Positions 27,601-37,710 of a stretch of DNA of 64,000 nucleotides are shown here, piece by piece. The number at the start of each line of letters is the position of its first letter. Position 1 is the stretch's first letter. The DNA lies in NCBI GenBank assembly GCA_019095985.1, contig CM032664.1:27290642-27354641 (forward strand), given 5' to 3'. A program made the translations under genes and the position numbers. The notes beneath the pieces were generated by a model. The model saw only the letters and a list, made by a program, of their open reading frames with translations, searched no databases and was not told where the DNA came from. This DNA comes from Streblospio benedicti (Eukaryota > Annelida > Polychaeta > Spionida > Spionidae).

Positions 27601-27751
27601 TTGGATGTGGAATCCACTTTGTTTGGGGGTTATCATGCCATTCACACAACTCCTTTTCAATGGGAATTATTTCATTTTGCACTATATTTTTAACTTGATT
27701 TATAATATCTTGTGATCGCTTTGAAAGATCCTCCACGGATGTTGGAATCAT
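24642..27751 (-). CDS. Acyl-CoA dehydrogenase, ACAD10/ACAD11-like
   Basis: Nine exons join in phase on the minus strand: 27751-27584, 27343-27203, 27069-26941, 26833-26743, 26140-25976, 25790-25618, 25434-25291, 25213-25136 and 24782-24642. They encode 409 aa, the size of a lone acyl-CoA dehydrogenase fold. Family landmarks in order are GLWNLYL, FNCRPPQNGN, FAMTEKEVASSDPTN (flavin and substrate side), HTMVMVPMNSPG, MAERALDVMIRR, a CGG cofactor-region motif in VCGGLGFCQDSPLA, and QDGPDSVHH near the C-terminus. Family enzymes oxidise acyl-CoA with FAD. The ACAD11 aminoglycoside-phosphotransferase-like N-terminal domain is absent, and there is no room for it before the next gene. A strong acceptor (TTTCCCAG) directly precedes the ATG, so an upstream leader exon is possible. 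In vertebrate ACAD11 the matching C-terminal motif reads ADGPDEVH; here Asp is kept but Glu is Ser. Confidence 0.93.
24861..25020. mobile_element. Small inverted-repeat element in dehydrogenase last intron
   Basis: The ends ACAGAATTTACTAGA and TCTAGTAAATTCTGT are inverted repeats. Inside, GTTGGCGAGA...TTGTTGTCT and AGACAACAAC...TTGCCAAC form further pairing. A related stretch lies at about 34065-34180. Confidence 0.7.
26326..26529. mobile_element. TA-flanked MITE, second family
   Basis: The element begins CTGTAAAACCAGAATATTTC and ends AAACATTTCTAGTTTTACAG, flanked by TA on both sides. It lies in a dehydrogenase intron. A partial copy with the same AATATTTCTAGTTTTACAG end lies near 40640-40720. 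Confidence 0.75.
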
Positions 27752-28620
27752 CTGGGAAATTATTTTTCTGACAATTGCAAAATTGAGATATTCAAGTTGA
27801 TATCATATCTTTAAGTACTTCCATACAAAATATGGCCATTGCAAATATTTTGATCAATGATAAAGTAGTGTACATTATACTTTGGATTTTTAGTATGTCA
27901 TGAATAACCATCAATCAACTAGAACCCAATGTGTTTTAATTTGATAAGAGAAAGTACATGTGATAAAGAATGTTATTATGAACTACTATTAAGAGTAATA
28001 TATTAGATTATTTTAAATGATTATATATATTGTGAATTTAGTTGGCATTACTAAACACTTTGTGAATGGAAAAAAAATCAATTGTATTCACACATTTATT
28101 GAATACTTTGCCGTACAAAAAACACCATCAGGTAATTTCCATATACAAAAATAATGCAAAGGTACATCCAGCGCACAAGTCATGTTCTAAATCAGCATGG
28201 TCTGGCTTTTTCATACATCTCACTTATAACAATAATCTTGCTACTCTTGTATTTCATCTCTAAACCTAGTTGGCATCTACAGTGTAAAACATTGTACTAA
28301 AACATCACAAGTTGACCATCCCTTTGAACAAACATTTTCATTAAAAAATCTAACACAATTGCTATTATTTCCAAATTATGAAATTAGCTTACTTACAAAC
28401 CAATAAATGCAAAAAAAAATTCAACCAATCACATTCAAAAGACAAACATATCATTCTGTTTTATCTCTCACACCACAATTATCAATAGTAAACTATACTA
28501 CACTGTAAATAATGATAACTTCTCAGTTGAACTGTACTCAAAACTAATGGAATTTAAAATCACAGTTGAAGCCATGAACAAATATTATGCATAAACTGAG
28601 GTGGACGCATTGAACACTGT
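27752..28620. other. Intergenic, between two minus-strand genes
   Basis: About 870 AT-rich bases separate the stop of the 483-aa gene from the first visible dehydrogenase exon. It must hold the 3'UTR of the former and the promoter and any leader exon of the latter. I see no TATA box I would trust and no RNA gene. Confidence 0.5.
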
Positions 28621-31600
28621 TCACTCTTTAACCGGGGGCATGTTGCCCAGGTCACTGTAAGGCTTGCTCCAAGCAGATGGAACCTCCCGATAGTCACCTT
28701 CAAGGTAAATTCTGAAATCACAAAAAAAAACTTATAATGAAAATGAAGAGATATTAACAAAAGGAGACTCCATGACGAAATCTGATGTTAAATATATTTA
28801 AAAGCAATGTTTAAGAAATTTTCAAGGAACTTTGTAAAGTTAAATTGAATGGTCGTGGACTAAAAGGCACGATTTATGGATGTCTATCATTCCATGAAGA
28901 TTTCAACGTATACTGTGACCTCGAAACCGTACTTTCCCATCCAGGAACGAGCTCATATTACTTTACAATATGTATATACAAGTGATATGCAGATATTAAT
29001 CCAGTAAAGGCCATACAATTTACCATCATGTAATCACATTGATATTCCTCAAGACTTAAAATAAAACACAATGGTTACCTAATGTTGTTTCTCCAGTATT
29101 CCTTCTGGAAGTTTTTCTCACGTCCATTAAACACACAAGTTGCTTCTGCTCCAAACGTATCTTGGCCACCAGTTTTGAGACGCACAGGTATAGTTTCTAC
29201 ACCCACCATTCTGGCACCTACAGTGGTCAAAACCAGCATTACGACAAATTCCTTATAACTCAAACACTTCAAATGTTTTGAAAAAGACAACATATATGTT
29301 ACCAAGTGATTCTCGCTGTATGGAGAAATCTAGAAATCAATATTGAGTGAGCTATCAAATGGGAACTTCAAATTCATAAATAATAATGGCGTGTAGCAGA
29401 CGACATTTGGTATATGATAGTATGACCTTTGTCCAGAACAGAAAACCTACCAGAAAAAGCCATCCATGAATTGAGTCTTTCCTCAGTTTGAGTTAGGTCT
29501 TCATATGCTGCTTCCAGAGTTTCTGGATCAATATCGTTCTCCTTCCTCAAGCGTGTGGGGTAGAATGTCTTGTAGCTCATACGCAGACCATGCTGTTGAT
29601 ATTACCAAGCAAAAGAAAAATTAATAATTCACTAAAATCAAAATGTTAGGTCTCAAGAAGCAGTCAAGTTCAATTCGTCGTTGACTCTCAACTTTCCATT
29701 TTCCCTTTCTGAATTGACAAGTTATACCAAATAACATGGTTATCTTACAAACAGATTTTGAGTAACTTTCAAAAAAATCTATCATTATATATGTTTGTCT
29801 AGACTAACTTTCATTATCATTATTCCTTTCAATGCAAGTACATGATAATTACAGTACTATGCACCATAAATAACCTGTTCTTTTTATTAAGAATGCAGCA
29901 AACAGACAGGCTGGTACTAATAGAGACTGTTCTAGTACTGCACCCACCTCTGGAGCCTCCCTCTGCGGCTTGCAGTAGACGAGCCTGGCGATCTGGATGT
30001 ACTCGGTCCTGGTGGCTGTGAGTGCTGAGTGCGCGCTGCCGTGCTCTGTGTGGTACACGCGGTCCACCATCTCACTGTCACTCGCGTCTGGGGCAAAGAG
30101 AGAGAAATCCGCGATGAAACGGCGTTCATGTTGGAAAACACTGTTTAATCGCGACAAAAGTGCGAAAAAAATTAATGGAATTGTCATGTTCCATGTTCCA
30201 CTATGACTTCCTATGTTCCATGTTCCACTATTTTTTTACCCCTATGTTCCATGTTTCACTATTTTTTGACCCCATGTTCCATGTTCCACTATCCTGTGTC
30301 ACCCCCCTCATGTTGGATACCATCTCACACGCCGGTAAGTGGTCAGAGATGTAAGGGATAAGCTTTTCATGTCATTTGCGTAACCAGCATAAAAGATAGA
30401 ATGTTGAAAATAACAAAATTTCTTTCGCATTGACCCACCTTTCTTGAGCTTGACGTACACTGACTGTATGTTGACACACTGGCAGTGAGGATGTGTGTAG
30501 ATCCAGCGCGCCGCCTTCTTGAACAGCTCACTGTAGACCTCATAGCCGCCACTGTGGATGGTGCGCTGGTCGTTAGCTGGCACAAAGTCTTTGATCACTG
30601 GAATACAAATGCACACCATAACAGTTTTGTGGGCTTCATTCAATGTTCTATTGAAACTGTAAAAATTAAATCATACCATTGTTTATAACATTAGAAGTGA
30701 AATATATGAAATATAGCCATTTCCTTAAAATATACCTGTAGGAAAAATATAGAAATATAGGACGATTTGACACCCTGCAAGTGTTCGACTAGGCTTATTT
30801 TAATTAAACACAATGGATATTTTACATCACATTTATTTTTTTGAAAATACGTGTTCAAATTTTAGCTCAAATAGGTGAATACATAAATTGTTTGATATAA
30901 AATGATAGAATTGTAAAAAAGAAATATGAGACAACATGCTATAGAGAAGAAAAGACAACATATCCATACCCAGATCGCCATATTGTTGCCTGACCTCAGG
31001 AAACTCGGTGAAGTAGATGCGAAAGAATGTGTAGTACGTGCGGTCCTTGCTGGGCTGCTCCCACCAGCAGGACACGTCAGCATCGCCCACCTCGTGGTTA
31101 CACTGCAGAGACTCCACTCGCAGGATGATACCTGTAGCAGGAAAATAGTTTGTACTGTACAACCTCCAATTAAGACCACCTCTCTATTAAGACCACCTCT
31201 ATAATAAGACCACTTTTCACGGCCCCAAAACCTTCATAGAGCTACCAGAATGAACCTCTGTATAGAGACCACCTCTCTATTGAGACAACCTAACACTGGT
31301 CCCAAAGGTGGTACGTATAGAGAGGTTCTACTGTACTTTGTTGTACAAGTACAGTAAAACCTCCAAATAAGACCACCTCTCTATTGAGATCACCTCTAAA
31401 TAAGACAAATTTTTACGGTCCCAAACCTTCATAGAGCTACCAAATGTGTCTCCAAATAGAGACCACCTCTCTATTGAGACCACCTCAAATTGGTCCCAAA
31501 GGTGGTCCTAATAGGGGTTCTACTGTATATATTATATTCCTATTTGTTAATGATAGAAAACCACAGGATAAATGGAAAATTATTCACTCAGAATGCTCAT

Positions 31601-34600
31601 GATCACTGCCTGCATCGCAATTATCCACTTAGCCACTGACACTGGTATATTTCTCATGATTTATCGTCTCCTAACAAGGAGCGGATTTAAGCAGTGGTTG
31701 GCAGGAATTCCAGGATAGGCCAGTGCTGACTCAATAAAAGAAAAATCCATGGAAGTATCCATTATATCCTGGTGAATGCAAATACCAGATGTCATAAAAA
31801 AGTATGTCCAACATGTATAGACTACAAGGATCATTGGAATGACATTCAAAGAATAATTGTAACATTCAATCATGCTGCAGATCCATCATGAAGGGCTGGT
31901 CAAGCTGTAGTGGATGGTTCAAAAGATATCAGCAATCCATCTCTAGAATCAATGTAGTAAAACCTCCCATTAAGACCACCTCTCTATTAGGACCACCTCT
32001 ATAATAAGACCACTTTTCACCGTCCCAAACGTTCATAAAGCTACCAAAATGAACCTCTGTATAGAGACCACCTCTCTTTCAGACCACCTGAGAACACTGG
32101 TCCCAACGGTGATCCTAATAGAGAGGTCGTGTTTACTGTCATTACCTGCCACTGGTTTTCTGCGCAGATCCTCATTGAGTCTGACGAGCATGTTCCCCAG
32201 GGTGTCTGATTTACCATCAGGTACGTAGTTCATGTAGCCGAATTTACACGCCGCGGGAAGATTTTTCTGCTCATAGAAAACCTCATCGGCTGTGAAGTAC
32301 CAAAGTCTGCAAAAATTACTTGGATACTTGTCAAATGCTTTGATGTTTACCACATGAAGAATCACAAAATTTGAAAGAAATTTCTATTTACTGGACAAGA
32401 GAATACAAATCTAAATACATTAAAATATTGAAGCAAACGAAACCTGAGAGATAATCATACTCCTTGAAGAAAATATTCTTTAACTAGATGCGGTCGCCAG
32501 AGTCTCGTCACGTCACTAAAAATGTACCTGTGACGAGACTATGACGTATGTCGAGATTCTGGCGACTGCATCTATCAAAACTTTCCATGGTGTATTTTAT
32601 GGTTTGTGACTATTCTACGACTTGTACCTGAGGCCTCTAAGAAAGCGAGTCTTCTTGTCTGTGGTCATGCTTTTGTTGAGCAGCCCGTTATCGCTGAAGA
32701 TGGGCTTGTCCATGCTCATCCAGGTCACTGTCTCACAGCTGAACAACAGAGCATACGGATGCTCCTGCAGCCATGCGTTGCCTCTTCTCCAAAGAATGCT
32801 AAAATCAACCATCATTTCAAACTGCAATGCACATTTTTTTTCAATGATTGAGGCATGATCTTAGAATGCTACCCCTTTCAAACTTATCAAAATGCATTGA
32901 AAGTAAAGGATTTTTTTTTGTTCTCACAACACTGGAAGAATATTAGTTTGTTTAGTTAGAATATGCCATTTTTAAATTTACTGCAACAATCAGAAAATAT
33001 GAAAATAAAGGAAATTTTTTGTACTTTTCAAACACCGGAAGAATATTAGTTTGTTTAGTTGGAATAGGCCATTTTCAAATTTAATATAACAATCAGAAAA
33101 TATCAAAAATAAGTGAACCAACATGTTTAATTCACATTTCAAGTAACTACTTTCAACCTTTCATAAAACAATTGCGTGAACTTACGGAAAATATTCATAT
33201 TCATCATTGAACATAGCCTGTTCCTGACATAAAATAATTGCGTTAACTTACGGAAAATGTTCGTATTCGTCATCGGACATGGTCTTGTTCTTGACGAGTC
33301 TGGGCATAAAGTCAACGTGTCGGAGCTTGAACCGCTGGTGGCCGATAACGCTGCTCCGAGCCAGCGCGCCGGGCACCGAGGAGACGGATGAGGCGCCTCG
33401 CAGCTGCACCGACTCAATCTCACCACCTGCCGGGGACAAAGAGAAGGGCGTCATATATTGTGTGCTTCCGTGGCCGAGTGGATAGGGAGTTGGACTCATG
33501 ACCAGAAGGTCGTGGGTTCAATTCCTGGTCGGGACTGGTGGTGGGTGTTGAGCAAACTTACCTCTAACTGGTTGCACACTGCTCCGTGGTACCTACACGT
33601 TAAATAGGTACAGGTCGGGGCGTTGAGAAAGATATACATGTAGTGTGATAAGGATGCCAATGACCTGGTGTGAATGTAAAGTTGTGAGAGCACTAGAATC
33701 ATGACTATAAACCAGCACATTTACATTTACATATAGCAAAAATGTGATTGATGATTTGCCCTAAATCCTGAGCGTGAATTGTGAACTGCCTGTAATTAAT
33801 TTGCCCTAAATCTTGAGCGTGAATTGTGAATTGCCTACAAGTGTGTGAAATGTGATGAAAATGTGATGCAACCTATTCATTTACAAGTCCTGGGGATTGG
33901 TGAAAGACAATGAAATGCATTGGTGACTGGTGATTTAGGAAAAAAATGTTGGTGAATAGATTTTCATCAAGGCTATATACCCCCCTCAAAGAGGCTATTA
34001 GAACCGCGATACCGGCTATGACCTGCCCCCCGTCTACTTGTCCCTGCTGTCATGGGATTGCCGCCACCATGGTGGTCATGTGACAATCTAAGGAATTCAT
34101 TGGTGGGCCCGATGAAGTTGTTGAGAAAACAACGAAAGTCTCGCCAACATGACAGGTTTGGTTCCTATTGGTAACTTAAAATATTTCACATATATTAGAA
34201 TGTCTACAGCTGCTTTCATTTTGACAATCGAACACTGATCGGAGGAACCTTCTAATTAAGTTATTCTGCTTTTTTTTAAATCTGTTTTTTTGTTGTTTTT
34301 TTCTAAATTCACATAGGAAGAAATTGACAGTCCCAGAAGGCAGTTGGAGCACAGTGTTTAATATCCTTACCATTATACGACCCTCCAAGTGCCCACCCTC
34401 ATGTAACAGCCCTCCCCCTCTTTTTCTTAAATGTCCTTAAGAATTATGTAGTAACTGCACTCTTGTGTAACAGCCCACCGCCCAGTTTGAGAAAATTTCA
34501 ATTTAACGGCCCTGGGTGCTTGGATGGTCGTATACAGTATTTTCATTTTGCGAGTAGTGTATAAAATTATCAAATAAAACACGAAACCTGTGGAAGCAGC

Positions 34601-34699
34601 ATCACTGGAGCTGTCATCTAAGTCCAGAGCGAAGGATCCAGAGACAGGAGCAAATCCAGGCAGCACCGGCACACCAATCAAGTGCTTTTCTCGAGACAT
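28621..34699 (-). CDS. Uncharacterised 483-aa protein, ten exons
   Basis: Ten exons join in phase on the minus strand: 34699-34588, 33426-33252, 32798-32628, 32306-32146, 31131-30970, 30597 to about 30440, 30087-29948, 29592-29451, 29217-29079 and 28711-28621. The product has a Ser/Asp-rich, probably disordered N-terminus (LDLDDSSSDAASTGGEIES) and then a dense, globular-looking body with many aromatic residues (WRRGNAWLQEHPYALLFSCE, LWYFTADEVFYEQK, YYTFFRIYFTEFPEVRQQYG, RWIYTHPHCQCVNIQSVYV, WMAFSGARMVGVETIPVRL). I see no signal peptide, no membrane segment and no catalytic motif I can name. Ten exons with consistent phase and high codon quality make the gene real. I do not recognise the family and assign no function. 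Its introns carry SINEs, at least three MITEs and a minisatellite. Confidence 0.88.
30183..30300. repeat. Minisatellite, about 32-35 bp unit, four copies
   Basis: Four tandem units contain ATGTTCCATGTTCCACTAT followed by a T-run and ACCCC or GACCCC. They lie in an intron of the 483-aa gene, about 100 bases before the acceptor of the exon starting at 30087. Confidence 0.8.
31155..31333. mobile_element. TA-flanked pogo-like MITE, intron copy 1
   Basis: The stretch from ACAACCTCCAATTAAGACC to GAGAGGTTCTACTG has TA at each side and internal gaccacctctctatt repeats. It lies about 24 bases upstream (in gene sense) of the acceptor of the exon starting at 31131. Confidence 0.75.
31352..31525. mobile_element. 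TA-flanked pogo-like MITE, intron copy 2
   Basis: It begins CAGTAAAACCTCC, ends GGGGTTCTACTG, is flanked by TA on both sides and is 174 bp. It is 16 bases from copy 1 in the same orientation. Confidence 0.8.
31954..32138. mobile_element. TA-flanked pogo-like MITE, intron copy 3
   Basis: It begins TAGTAAAACCTCCC and ends near GGTCGTGTTTACTG. In gene sense it starts at intron base +8 after the donor at 32145, so the donor context itself abuts the element. Confidence 0.75.
32486..32572. repeat. Palindromic short element
   Basis: The arms AGATGCGGTCGCCAGAGTCT and AGATTCTGGCGACTGCATCT are inverted copies with two mismatches. An inner pair AGTCTCGTCAC / GTGACGAGACT is perfect. A half copy (GTGACGAGACTCTGAC...GCGACCGCATCT) lies near 38630-38685. 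Confidence 0.8.
33165..33290. repeat. 66-bp tandem duplication of an exon end and its splice donor
   Basis: The 3' end of exon 2 of the 483-aa gene, with its donor at 33251, is repeated 66 bases further into the intron (second donor-like CTTAC at 33181-33185 on the plus strand). The intronic copy has drifted (MMNMNIF where the exon reads MSDDEYEHF). Reading through the first donor meets a stop at once, so the copy is probably unused. Confidence 0.75.
33463..33725 (+). mobile_element. tRNA-derived SINE, copy 1
   Basis: The head resembles a tRNA. The A-box TGGCCGAGTGG is at 33471-33481 and the B-box GGTTCAATTCC at 33515-33525, with an anticodon-like loop between. The tail contains TGCCAATGACCTGGTGTGAATG, shared with copy 2. 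It lies in intron 1 of the 483-aa gene, antisense to it, 36 bases before the acceptor of exon 2. Confidence 0.8.
33740..33990. repeat. Dispersed repeat copy B
   Basis: This is the reverse complement of 19295-19515. It contains a short internal tandem duplication (ATTTGCCCTAAATC, then TTGCCCTAAATCTTGAGCGTG). Confidence 0.75.
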
Positions 34700-34846
34700 C
34701 TTTCACACGCTTACAAGTTGACTAAAATAAGCAAACCAATTAAAACTATGACAATTTAATATTATGATGTTTAGATGATGATAACCTGTGCAATAGATGC
34801 ATATAACATACGACTACTATAATCATCAAGATCAATAAAATGTTAA

Positions 34847-35841
34847 ACCTAATTAATCGCGCTTTATCATGATAATGTGAAATAACAGTTGAAAAAATTA
34901 TATTTTACCCGGTAATCTCTGTAGGTACACTAAGTCAAATCATTAATCGTGCTTTATCATCATAATGTGAAATAAAAGTTGAAAAAATTATAGTTTAATC
35001 TCTGTAGGTACACTTGAGACAAGCAAATGTACTTATCACAATTGATAAGAATATATGGGCTATAAATTTCATGTACTCTGGTACGGTGGGCAAAAGGATT
35101 GAATCATGGATGAGGTATTAACTAATTTTCATCATAACCAGATCCAGGGAAGGCAGGCGTCATGTGCACCCACCCATAGCCTACTTTTCACCTCCAATAA
35201 TGTTTCCAATAATGTTATTTCATACAGTAATTGCACTTCACCCATATAGCTACAAAATACAAAAAATTCATAACAAATTTTGCCATTCATCTAACTTGAC
35301 CTTTAAATGGTGTGAAATGCTCAACATTTCTATTTGAACCCTTTTTGACTTACCTACAGTAAATATATGAAATAGTATATGAAATCCAAAGCTTGAGAAA
35401 GAATTAAACCCACTTCCCTCTATCACAGTTATATCTGTGGTGAAAGTATACTGAAACCTATAAAGGTTACTGAATATAAACAGTAGAACTCAAAATAAAC
35501 ATTACCAACACTTATCCTGCCTCAGTAAAGTTTTCAATTATCAGTCATATCCCGTCACAGAGGAACAAGTATCCTGTTCCAAGTCAAATAGTGTCGTCTG
35601 CACCACAGACAATTATTGTAACGGTATTTATTGCTGAACAGAAATTGTGTGACAATGTGCAATCCCAAAAACTTGGGAAGCATCCAACAGTCTAGTAACT
35701 CCACTCAAGACCGGCAGAAACTGTTTTAATCAGCAGAAGTACAGTAAAAACAAACATGAGACTGAGTCACCTGGCTTTATCAGTATTATGATGTTATCAC
35801 ACAAATCGAATCAATAGCGAATGTTACAATGGAAAAATCCA
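34847..35841. repeat. 1-kb duplication, copy A
   Basis: This block matches 40834-41828 along its whole length with scattered substitutions and small indels. It contains an inner tandem repeat of about 85-90 bases (ATTAATCGCGCTTTATCATG and ATTAATCGTGCTTTATCATC) that is present in both copies, so the inner repeat is older. Copy A starts about 150 bases upstream of the ATG of the 483-aa gene. Confidence 0.9.
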
Positions 35842-36248
35842 AACCGCATGGTTCAATAAACTATTAATAGCTCAGTGTTTCATGCTCATAAAACAGTCTG
35901 GTAATGATAAATAATCTATCTATCTTTAGCAAACATGTGGTTATAATACTTCCCCGCAACATACTTTGAAATTTATGTTACACAAATAAAGGTTACAAGC
36001 TGTGACAATCTACCATAGACGGCTATGTTATGTCCTTAACAGGTTAACTTTTTAAAGTGAGAATATATACATAGACTATGCATAATATTAATTAAAGTGT
36101 ACCAATATAATGTATGATGAAAAAATTAAATGTACAATGCACGTGTGTTGCCATGACTTACACCCAGGTTAGATTTCCAGATTTATCACAGAATGTGCAT
36201 TTTCTTTGTGAAAAAAGTGGTTGTTATATGCTAACTAATTGTTAAGTA

Positions 36249-36409
36249 CAGTAAAACCTCTCTATCAGGACCACCTTTGGGACTAGTTTTAGGTTGTCTC
36301 AATAGAGAGGTGGTCTCTATACAGAGGCTCATTTTGGTAGTTTCATGAAGGTTTGGGACCATGAAAAGTGGTCTTATTATATAAGCGTTCTTAATTGGAG
36401 GTTCTACTG
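36249..36409. mobile_element. TA-flanked pogo-like MITE
   Basis: It begins CAGTAAAACCTC, ends GGAGGTTCTACTG, is flanked by TA on both sides and is 161 bp. It belongs to the family at 31155-32138. Confidence 0.8.
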
Positions 36410-36911
36410 TAGAGTCCCTGTAGTGTCGTGCTCACCCAATGTTCTGTGGTGACATGTTTTTGTCAGTCCCAAGAAGACTCCAGCATTAATGGTTTTGAAC
36501 CAATAATTATAAAATTTAGTTAGAAGGCCCTCATAAACTATCCGATTTAAAGACTTGTTCATGGCAACTCTTTTAATGAATACTATAGGGGCCTACATGA
36601 AATGGTCAGTTGCCTCTAGATGAATGACTACAAGTAAGAAATGGTCTCTGAAGGTCATGTTGGTCTCTTTATGAAGATTTACGACTGCGAAAAATGGTAT
36701 CTCTATAGAATTGGTTTTAGAGGTTCTACTGTAACTTAAAAACAGTTCACTAAGATAAGATCACTGTTTCAGCATTTTTTTTATATATATTTAATCACTC
36801 AAATTGTAGCAATGTAATGAGTGATACATTGTATTAACAATACAGTGACATCATAATACCTTTTCAAGGATGTGTCCAGCTTTTACTTTTGGCAAGTGGG
36901 ATTTGAGTTCC

Positions 36912-37250
36912 ATGCTTCCTTGGCTGAATGGATAGGGAGTTGGACTCGTGACCAGAAGGTCATGGGTTTGATTCCAGGCGAGTAATTAGCATGTGTGCGT
37001 GCTATGGCAGCAAATGCTGTATGCAGCCACTATTGTATACTCCTCAGGGAGTTGAGAAAGGTAAAACGTTGAGTCAAAGACACCAATGATCTGGTGTAAA
37101 TGAGTCGACTGAGCAATACAGCAAGCCCCTGGATAGTCATTCTAATCCTTAGAGCAAGTCACATAATATCTCTGTGATATGAACAGAATCTGATGTGTGA
37201 ATGTACCGCTGGTGAAGCAGGATGCTGGATAGTAGACTATAAACTTTGAC
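36912..37250 (+). mobile_element. tRNA-derived SINE, copy 2
   Basis: The head (TGCTTCCTTGGCTGAATGG, then GACCAGAAGGTCATGGGTTTG) matches the SINE at 33463. The tail shares CACCAATGATCTGGTGTAAATG and then runs on with about 170 bases not kept in copy 1. Confidence 0.75.
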
Positions 37251-37693
37251 ATAAGTCATTTTTTATTTTGCTTCGCTAACCTTGGTTGATGCACAATCAT
37301 ATTCTCAAGTTGAGTTAAAATCCATCAACACTGGATTTGTTATGGTAATCACATGTTGAGGATAATTTCTATATACTGACTAGTTGCTGCCTTCTGGCAT
37401 TAATTAGTCAACCATTCAAATACACATGGGCTTTTTTTTGTTGAAAAATCGTCAATGTTAAAGTGTGTGCGTGAATACGCGAATAGATTGGAATTCCCCC
37501 CAAATGATCCAGATTACGATATGTTCTAAATTTCGTGTTGCCGCTTAAACTATAAGGAATAAATTCAAACACAATGCTAAAAGTATTGGTTTAATTTAAC
37601 AGTAAAAACAATCATCTAACAAAAAATAACTCGTGCATTTGTTTAACATAAACATCAACAAAGTAGCTATCACAAAAGCAGAAAGTAAATTTC

Positions 37694-37699
37694 TTTATT
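37694..37699 (-). promoter_or_regulatory. Poly(A) signal of the MYND gene
   Basis: AATAAA on the minus strand lies 12 bases after the stop at 37711. A site this close would give a very short 3'UTR. Confidence 0.4.
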
Positions 37700-37710
37700 T
37701 ATATCTAACA

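Larger units (their letters stand above)
34700..37693. other. Intergenic region upstream of the 483-aa gene
   Basis: This stretch has no gene I can support. It holds the promoter side of the 483-aa gene, most of which (34847-35841) is duplicated near 41 kb, plus a pogo-like MITE (36249-36409), a fragment of the same family near 36640-36732 and a SINE (36912-37250). Confidence 0.6.

Noticed and set aside
30183-30300. CRISPR-like array
   Set aside because: The four units are directly adjacent and degenerate with no unique spacers; it is an intronic minisatellite.
34847-35841. Solo LTR of the Gypsy element at 41.8-48.1 kb
   Set aside because: The LTR-like block at 48.1 kb shows no similarity to it, and no target-site duplication is clear. 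It is left as an unexplained duplication.
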